Positions 1-3,175 of a stretch of 6,638 nucleotides of DNA are shown piece by piece; the stretch's first letter is position 1; every line of letters starts with the position of its first letter. A program made the translations under genes and the position numbers. The notes under the pieces were generated by a model, which saw only the letters and a list, made by a program, of their open reading frames with translations, had not been told where the DNA came from and did no database searches. The stretch is from an uncultured Clostridia bacterium (GTDB taxonomy: Bacteria; Bacillota; Clostridia; Lachnospirales; Anaerotignaceae), in contig CAJUJJ010000066.1 in NCBI GenBank assembly GCA_910586765.1, positions 1 to 6,638 of the forward strand. Reading direction: 5' to 3'.

Positions 1-9
1 TATTAACAA

Positions 10-39
10 CTCCTTTTTTCTGTATATTTTATTGTATCA
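10..39 (-). promoter_or_regulatory. Ribosome binding site and possible -10 box of a divergent gene off the left edge
   Basis: On the minus strand, AAGGAG lies at 15-10 and is followed by nine bases to the window edge, the right distance for a start codon immediately outside. Upstream of it on the same strand is an extended -10 box, TGATACAAT (39-31). No good -35 box is seen at 16-18 bp, so the promoter rests on the extended -10 alone. The octamer TAGATAAA occurs twice at a 12-bp interval (60-53 and 48-41) just upstream and could bind a regulator. The gene itself is not visible, so its identity is unknown. Confidence 0.35.
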
Positions 40-547
40 TTTTATCTATTTCTTTATCTACTTTTTTAGTATAACACCAGACACTACACCTACATGGAAA
101 AGAGAAGAAGATGTGTGTTTTATATATGAATTACCACAAGATGGCAGTTACAATGAATTAAGTGATGTTACTTATGAGTTAGACGAATCAAAAAGAGATT
201 TTATAGAAGTAGATGAACATACAGATATTCATACAGTACTTTTTGCAAATTATGGTCCTAATGCTTATGAATGTGCTAGAGATATTAGAGATGGCTTTAA
301 AAGAGAAAGAATACGAGAATATTTGAAAAGACATCATTTTTTTGTTGTTCCACCCATTGCAGCAATCAAAAGAGTGCCCGAACTTATCAATGGGCAATGG
401 TGGAATAGAGTTGATGTAACAGTAATATTTAATGAATATGTTAGAAGGGAAGAAGCAATCAAATCTATAGAAAGTGTAACAGTAACAGCAATGACAGTAA
501 CAAATGGAAAGGAGTTAATCAAAAGTGTCAAATCTGAAATTAGATGA
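32..547 (+). CDS. Phage neck/tail terminator protein, probably 5'-truncated
   Basis: This resembles the phage neck terminator family (gp12-like), small proteins that cap the tail tube and connect it to the head in contractile phages. Seen: a conserved core with YGPNAYECARDIRDG at about residues 73-87, a VPPIAAIKRVPELINGQWW stretch at about 106-124, and a VDVTVIFNEYVRREEAI segment near the C-terminus, all in the family's usual order. The family-like part starts at about base 74 (residue 15, TPDTTPTW). Residues before that are Phe/Tyr/Ile-rich and unlike the family, and no ATG or ribosome binding site precedes them; the nominal start is a TTG at 32 lying inside a minus-strand promoter region. 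The frame is also open to the left edge, so it could continue outside. The usual N-terminal 20-30 residues seem to be missing. It overlaps the sheath gene start by 23 bases. Confidence 0.7.
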   Translation: MYHFIYFFIYFFSITPDTTPTWKREEDVCFIYELPQDGSYNELSDVTYELDESKRDFIEVDEHTDIHTVLFANYGPNAYECARDIRDGFKRERIREYLKRHHFFVVPPIAAIKRVPELINGQWWNRVDVTVIFNEYVRREEAIKSIESVTVTAMTVTNGKELIKSVKSEIR

Positions 548-773
548 TATTGTAAAAGTAATTGTTAATTTATCTCCTAAATCAGCAGTCAGAAAAGGAT
601 TTAATGTTGCGTTGATTATAGGAGATAGTGATGTCATACCAATAGAAAAAAGGGTTGTTGTATATAGTGGATTAGAAGAAATGACAGAAGCAGGATTTAC
701 AGAAGATATGCCAGAATATCAAGCTGCACAGTTGTATTTTTCAGCAGAAAAAAACCAAGTCGTTTGGCAGTAG
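525..773 (+). CDS. Tail sheath-like protein (DUF3383), N-terminal part before a frameshift
   Basis: This is the first segment of a DUF3383-family protein, the tail sheath-like protein of many myovirus-type prophages. It starts at a GTG with AAAGGAG at 508-514, ten bases upstream, and overlaps the end of the neck gene. Seen: an N-terminal stretch IVKVIVNLSPKSAVRKGFNV, then a segment ending AAQLYFSAEKN, which is the place in this family where the chain normally continues into a PSRLxxGRR-type motif. Here that motif (PSRLAVGRR) is encoded in the -1 frame from base 755, and this frame instead reads QVVWQ and stops at 771-773. Joining residues 1-77 to the downstream frame restores a protein of about 388 residues, a normal size for the family. 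As written, this 82-residue product would not be a functional sheath. Confidence 0.75.
   Translation: MSNLKLDDIVKVIVNLSPKSAVRKGFNVALIIGDSDVIPIEKRVVVYSGLEEMTEAGFTEDMPEYQAAQLYFSAEKNQVVWQ
749..755 (+). other. Frame-change site in the sheath gene (A AAA AAC within seven A's)
   Basis: Seven consecutive A's at 748-754 are followed by C. In the upstream reading frame the codons are GAA AAA AAC, so 749-755 forms the heptamer A AAA AAC, compatible with -1 slippage. The same spot is a classic homopolymer for a one-base deletion: eight A's would make the gene continuous. Sequence alone cannot separate a real mutation, a sequencing or assembly error, a phase-variable tract, or programmed frameshifting. 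The first two are most likely, because sheath proteins are not known to need frameshifting. Confidence 0.65.
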
Positions 774-1690
774 GCAGACGATATAAGGTATTAGAAAATT
801 CACAAGAGTTAGAGGAAGTAGAAGAAACAGAAGAAGAAAATAAAACAGAAACAATATTACAAGCATTGCAGGCTTGCAGAGCAAAAAATACAGATTGGTA
901 TGCAGTAAGTTATTGTGGTGCAACAAAACAGGAAATATTAGATATTGCAGGCTATGTAGAAACAGCATATCCTTCTTGTGTGCAATTTTTTACAACAGAG
1001 GATAGTGACACAATAGAAGGAGTAGAGGGAAATATATTTGAGATATTAAAACAAAAGAGCTATCGCAGAAGTATAGGACAGTATTCTCGAACACCATACG
1101 CTGTTGTTTCTATTATGGGCTATGCTATGGGAGCAAATACAGCAACCATAAATAGTGCCTATACACTGAAATTTAAAACAGAAGTTGGTGTAATACCAGA
1201 TGATTTGACAAGCCAACAGGTGACAAATTTGGTAAAAAATAATGGTAATTATTATGTCAGTCGTGGAAGTGATGACGCTTATAATATGTTTGAAAATGGT
1301 GTTATGGCAGATGGTACTTGGTTTGATGAAATATTGAATTTGGATATGCTTGCAAACAATATGCAGATGTCTATAATGGATTTATTAAAAAGCAGACCTA
1401 AAATACCACAAACAGAAGCAGGTGTATTGTCTATTAAATTGGCAATCAAATCAGATTTAGATAAGGCAGTTAGAATTGGATTTATTGCACCAGGTGTATG
1501 GAATGGTCCTGATATATTAGAATTATCGCAAGGAGATACTATGCCAGAAGGCTATATGATATTGTCAGAACCTATTTCGGAACAAAGTCAAGCAGATAGA
1601 GACGCTAGAATGGCACCTCCTATTTATACTCCCCTAAAATTAGCAGGTGCAGTACATTCTGTAGTATTGCAGATTGATGTAAATAGGTAG
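764..1690 (+). CDS. Tail sheath-like protein (DUF3383), main C-terminal part after the frameshift
   Basis: This frame carries most of the DUF3383 sheath-like protein, the contractile outer layer of a myovirus tail. Recognisable family segments, in order: ACRAKNTDWYAVSYCG (about residues 37-52), SRTPYAVVSIMGYAMG (about 107-122), a GVIPDDLTSQQVTNL block, MADGTWFDEILNLDML followed by KIPQTEAGV, VRIGFIAPGVWN, then EQSQADRDARMAPPI and a C-terminal LKLAGAVHSVVLQIDVNR. The C-terminus is complete. The TTG at 764 is only where the open frame can nominally begin; there is no ribosome binding site there, and the preceding -1-frame codons (CCA AGT CGT, from 755) belong to the protein. It should be read as continuous with the N-terminal segment starting at 525. 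The next tail gene does not follow directly: a type I toxin-antitoxin locus intervenes. Confidence 0.85.
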   Translation: MAVGRRYKVLENSQELEEVEETEEENKTETILQALQACRAKNTDWYAVSYCGATKQEILDIAGYVETAYPSCVQFFTTEDSDTIEGVEGNIFEILKQKSYRRSIGQYSRTPYAVVSIMGYAMGANTATINSAYTLKFKTEVGVIPDDLTSQQVTNLVKNNGNYYVSRGSDDAYNMFENGVMADGTWFDEILNLDMLANNMQMSIMDLLKSRPKIPQTEAGVLSIKLAIKSDLDKAVRIGFIAPGVWNGPDILELSQGDTMPEGYMILSEPISEQSQADRDARMAPPIYTPLKLAGAVHSVVLQIDVNR

Positions 1691-1706
1691 TATATAGCAA
1701 TTTTTG

Positions 1707-1735
1707 TTGAACGATATATTATTTTATGTTATAAT
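1707..1735 (+). promoter_or_regulatory. Promoter of the holin-like toxin mRNA
   Basis: TTGAAC at 1707-1712, a 17-bp spacer and a perfect TATAAT at 1730-1735, with TG one base before the -10 (TGTTATAAT). This is one of the best sigma-A promoters in the window. It starts 17 bases after the sheath stop codon, so the toxin can be transcribed independently of the phage late operon. Transcription should begin at about 1742, giving a 5' leader of roughly 57 bases. Confidence 0.85.
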
Positions 1736-1767
1736 GAAAAAACATGGTGACCATAACGGGCAGTCAG

Positions 1768-1790
1768 CCTCCCTCCATATTGGAAGGAGG
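1768..1790 (+). promoter_or_regulatory. Hairpin sequestering the toxin Shine-Dalgarno
   Basis: CCTCCCTCC (1768-1776) faces GGAAGGAGG (1782-1790) across the five-base loop ATATT, giving eight of nine pairs with one C-A mismatch. The GGAGG that would recruit ribosomes to the toxin start lies in the 3' arm. Occluded ribosome binding sites are a known feature of type I toxin mRNAs. The 5' arm also overlaps a segment (1763-1771) able to pair with the mRNA 3' end, so alternative structures are possible. Confidence 0.75.
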
Positions 1791-1798
1791 TGATGATT

Positions 1799-1885
1799 AT
1801 GATGACTACATATGAGGCTTTATACCTTATGATAGCGTTTGCAACGCTAGTCGTTTTAATCCTTGACTTTAAGTCAAAAAAATAA
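1799..1885 (+). CDS. Holin-like type I toxin peptide
   Basis: A 28-residue peptide starting MMTTYEALYLMIAFATLVVL and ending ILDFKSKK. The MTTYEAL start, single hydrophobic segment (about residues 8-23) and short basic tail are the pattern of the putative holin-like toxin family found in many Bacillota genomes and prophages. Such peptides insert in the cytoplasmic membrane and depolarise or damage it when over-expressed. GGAGG at 1786-1790 is eight bases before the ATG at 1799; the ATG at 1802 gives the family's more common MTTYEAL start with an 11-base gap, so the start is uncertain by one codon. A perfect 7-bp hairpin (TAGCGTT/AACGCTA, 1833-1849) and the palindrome TTGACTTTAAGTCAA (1863-1877) lie inside the coding region. 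The gene has its own promoter, an occluded ribosome binding site and a convergent antisense RNA, which together define a type I toxin-antitoxin locus. Confidence 0.85.
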   Translation: MMTTYEALYLMIAFATLVVLILDFKSKK

Positions 1886-1922
1886 CTGCCCTATTAGCTT
1901 TTAGCTAGTTTGACAGTTATTT
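1876..1922 (-). terminator. Terminator of the antisense RNA, partly bidirectional
   Basis: AAATAACTG (1880-1888) pairs perfectly with CAGTTATTT (1914-1922), with an inner hairpin TAGCT/AGCTA (1895-1899 and 1903-1907). Read on the minus strand, the stem runs into seven T's (1882-1876), a good intrinsic terminator. Read on the + strand it is followed only by TTTGTT, so it would be weaker for the toxin mRNA. The toxin stop codon lies in the left arm. Confidence 0.75.
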
Positions 1923-1991
1923 GTTCAGCAACCATACAAAAGAGGCTGACCACCTAACACCTTCTGGCAAAAGGTGGTGGTCACCTTGTTT
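1876..1991 (-). ncRNA. Antisense RNA antitoxin of the holin-like toxin
   Basis: Predicted minus-strand RNA of about 115 bases, from a start near 1991 to a terminator at 1922-1876. It is fully complementary to the 3' untranslated part of the toxin mRNA and to its last few codons. This tail-to-tail geometry is that of TxpA/RatA and BsrG/SR4 in Bacillus subtilis and of Fst loci in Enterococcus, where the RNA blocks translation and/or promotes mRNA decay. Its 5' half folds into a strong hairpin (complement of 1947-1983, loop complement of 1964-1970). There is no open reading frame of note on this strand. Evidence is the matched promoter and terminator; expression is inferred. Confidence 0.75.
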
Positions 1992-1992
1992 T
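1947..1992 (+). terminator. Terminator of the toxin mRNA
   Basis: TGACCACC (1947-1954) pairs with GGTGGTCA (1976-1983), and the inner ACCTT (1959-1963) with AAGGT (1971-1975), leaving a TAAC bulge and a seven-base loop. TTGTTTT follows at 1986-1992. A toxin mRNA from 1742 to about 1992 would be about 250 bases, the usual size for this class. On the opposite strand the same sequence forms the 5' hairpin of the antisense RNA. Confidence 0.7.
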
Positions 1993-1997
1993 AATAT

Positions 1998-2026
1998 AGT
2001 ATATCATTTTAAATAAATTTTGTAAA
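1998..2026 (-). promoter_or_regulatory. Promoter of the antisense RNA
   Basis: On the minus strand: TTTACA (2026-2021), a 17-bp spacer, and TATACT (2003-1998) preceded by TGA, giving the extended -10 TGATATACT. Both boxes match consensus in five of six positions. Transcription should start near 1991 and run leftwards towards the toxin gene. The -35 box overlaps the left arm of a + strand terminator hairpin (2024-2033). Confidence 0.8.
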
Positions 2027-2054
2027 GCATCTGTTTTGAAGCAGATGTTTTTTT
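2024..2054 (+). terminator. Intrinsic terminator just upstream of the tail tube gene
   Basis: AAAGCATCTG (2024-2033) pairs with CAGATGTTTT (2042-2051), including one G-T pair, around an eight-base loop TTTTGAAG. The run of seven T's at 2048-2054 follows the core stem. It ends 20 bases before the tail tube start codon, and no promoter is visible between it and that gene. It probably backs up the toxin mRNA terminator and would also stop upstream transcription unless the phage antiterminates. Confidence 0.75.
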
Positions 2055-2074
2055 ATTGTAAAGGAGATGAGAAA

Positions 2075-2506
2075 ATGCACCACAGTACATATGCGTTTGA
2101 GGATTTATCTGTAACATTATCACACCCATCAGTGGGGCAATTTGTTTTTCAAGGTACAGGACTAGGCTCTATTACATTTGCTATGGCAAATGATTCTTCT
2201 GCACATGATGTTGCTTCAGATGGCTCTGTTATGACATCAAAAATAAGAGCTGGAAATGGTACAGTCACTATATCTGTACAACAGACATCACAAGCAAATC
2301 AATTTTTAAGAAAGATGTTTAACTATTTGTATACAGCGTCTTCTTCTGAATGGGCTCAAATTTCTTTAATGGCAGAAAGTAAAGTAATGGGAGTAACACA
2401 TACAGCAACAAATATGTCATTTCAGAAAAAGCCTGATGGAGCGTATCAACAGACAGGACAACAAATTTCATGGGCATTTTTAGCTGGAGATTTACAAGAA
2501 TATTGA
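2075..2506 (+). CDS. Tail tube protein, DUF3277 family
   Basis: A 143-residue protein of the DUF3277 family, which occupies the tail tube position next to DUF3383 sheath genes in myovirus-like prophages; it would polymerise into the inner tube through which DNA passes. Seen: STYAFEDLSVTLSHPSVG near the N-terminus, AHDVASDGSVMTSKI (about residues 45-59), a GNGTVTISVQQTSQANQFL strand-rich segment, and the closing pattern SFQKKPDGAYQQ...ISWAFLAGDLQEY. ATG at 2075 is chosen because AAGGAG (2061-2066) is eight bases upstream and the protein then begins MHHSTYAFED, matching the family; the frame is open further upstream, but that part runs through the terminator hairpin. Its transcription must come from read-through of the preceding terminators, since no promoter of its own is visible. 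Confidence 0.88.
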   Translation: MHHSTYAFEDLSVTLSHPSVGQFVFQGTGLGSITFAMANDSSAHDVASDGSVMTSKIRAGNGTVTISVQQTSQANQFLRKMFNYLYTASSSEWAQISLMAESKVMGVTHTATNMSFQKKPDGAYQQTGQQISWAFLAGDLQEY

Positions 2507-2522
2507 TAGGAGCGATTAGAAT

Positions 2523-2990
2523 ATGAATGGGAATACAAAAACAATACAAATAGAGGAAAGAACATTTTTCATCAAAAAAATGAATGCAAAGTCTAGTTTG
2601 AAGTTGGCAAAGACTATATTAGCAAAGTCGTTACCAGCTTTTTCTATATTTTTGGAAGAAAGAAAAACAAAACAGGTAGAAACCATAAAAGAAAATGATA
2701 TGTTTTTAGCAATACAAAATTGTTTAAATACATTAGAAGATAAAGATTTGGACAAAGTAATTGATACTGCATTACAACACTGTTCTGAAGTACTTCCGGC
2801 AGGTAACGCACCTGTATTAAATGCAGATGGAAGTTATGGTGTAGTAGGAGTAGATACTGATGTTATATTGACATTGAGGCTTGTTGTAGAGGTATTGGTA
2901 TTTAATTATGAGGGTTTTTTCGACGCAAGCCTTTGGCGTTCCAAGTTCAGTCCAGTTGTGGATATGTTACAGCAAAATGTGAAAATGTAG
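2523..2990 (+). CDS. Phage tail assembly chaperone
   Basis: A 155-residue, mostly helical and charged protein starting MNGNTKTIQIEERTFFIKKM, with AGGAG (2508-2512) ten bases before the ATG. Position between the tail tube and tape measure genes is where contractile and long-tailed phages encode tail assembly chaperones, soluble proteins that coat the tape measure during tail assembly. Supporting features are the segment DTDVILTLRLVVEVLVFNYEGFFDASLW (28 residues, about 112-139), typical of the C-terminal part of such chaperones in related phages, and a -1-frame open region overlapping the 3' end. GGGTTTTTTC at 2912-2921, just after the last -1-frame stop, would let some ribosomes shift at about residue 133 into the downstream frame and make a longer form. 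Family assignment relies mainly on context and this gene-pair architecture. Confidence 0.75.
   Translation: MNGNTKTIQIEERTFFIKKMNAKSSLKLAKTILAKSLPAFSIFLEERKTKQVETIKENDMFLAIQNCLNTLEDKDLDKVIDTALQHCSEVLPAGNAPVLNADGSYGVVGVDTDVILTLRLVVEVLVFNYEGFFDASLWRSKFSPVVDMLQQNVKM
2912..2921 (+). promoter_or_regulatory. Tandem -1 slippery heptamers in the tail chaperone gene
   Basis: In the chaperone frame the codons are GAG GGT TTT TTC. This makes two overlapping in-register X XXY YYZ heptamers, G GGT TTT (2912-2918) and T TTT TTC (2915-2921). The -1 frame has stops at 2903-2905 and 2909-2911 and is open from 2912 onwards, so the slippery tract sits at the first place where a shift would be productive. The arrangement is analogous to the GGGAAAG site of phage lambda gpG/gpGT. 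Confidence 0.7.
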
Positions 2991-3175
2991 AGGATATGTT
3001 GTATGCTCCTGTGTTGGCTGGATATTGGAAACAACATGAAATTTGGGACGGAACATATACATTAGACGATTTACTGGATATTACAGAAGTAATGATTGTA
3101 AAAAATGAGAATGAAAGACGAGAATATGAACATATGGAGCAAGAAAGAGAGGTGAGAAAAAATGCCAGCTTCTGA
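2921..3175 (+). CDS. Tail chaperone -1-frame extension (T-like domain)
   Basis: Open in the -1 frame relative to the chaperone gene. If translated as a frameshift product it adds 84 residues to the first 133, giving a protein of about 217. Key content is YAPVLAGYWKQHEIWDGTYT followed by LDDLLDITEVMIVKNENERR and a charged helical tail ending RKNASF. In lambda-type systems the extension contacts the tape measure protein, and here the tape measure gene overlaps its 3' end by 14 bases. Independent initiation is possible at ATG 2996, but the only ribosome-binding-like bases (AGAGG) are two bases away, too close to work well; the TTG at 2933 has no evident site. Translation by frameshifting is therefore preferred. 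In some relatives this part may be a separate small gene. Confidence 0.65.
   Translation, partial: RRKPLAFQVQSSCGYVTAKCENVEDMLYAPVLAGYWKQHEIWDGTYTLDDLLDITEVMIVKNENERREYEHMEQEREVRKNASF

Noticed and set aside
41..60. Repeated TTTATCTA as a CRISPR or tandem array
   Set aside because: There are only two 8-bp copies 12 bp apart, with no further units; at most it is an operator-like pair.
741..968. Minus-strand 75-codon open frame across the sheath frameshift
   Set aside because: It is a Leu/Phe-rich shadow of Glu-rich + strand codons, with no homology or start signal.
1863..1877. Palindrome TTGACTTTAAGTCAA as a + strand terminator or operator
   Set aside because: It is followed by A's rather than T's, and lies inside the toxin coding sequence; it is better read as one of several mRNA hairpins.
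1986..2007. Possible + strand promoter (TTGTTT and TATCAT) before the tail tube gene
   Set aside because: The boxes are only 10 bp apart and overlap the toxin terminator T tract and the minus-strand antisense promoter; spacing is not workable.
2933..3175. Independent gene starting at TTG 2933
   Set aside because: No ribosome binding site precedes it, and the frame is open back to the slippery site at 2912, so a frameshift extension explains it better.
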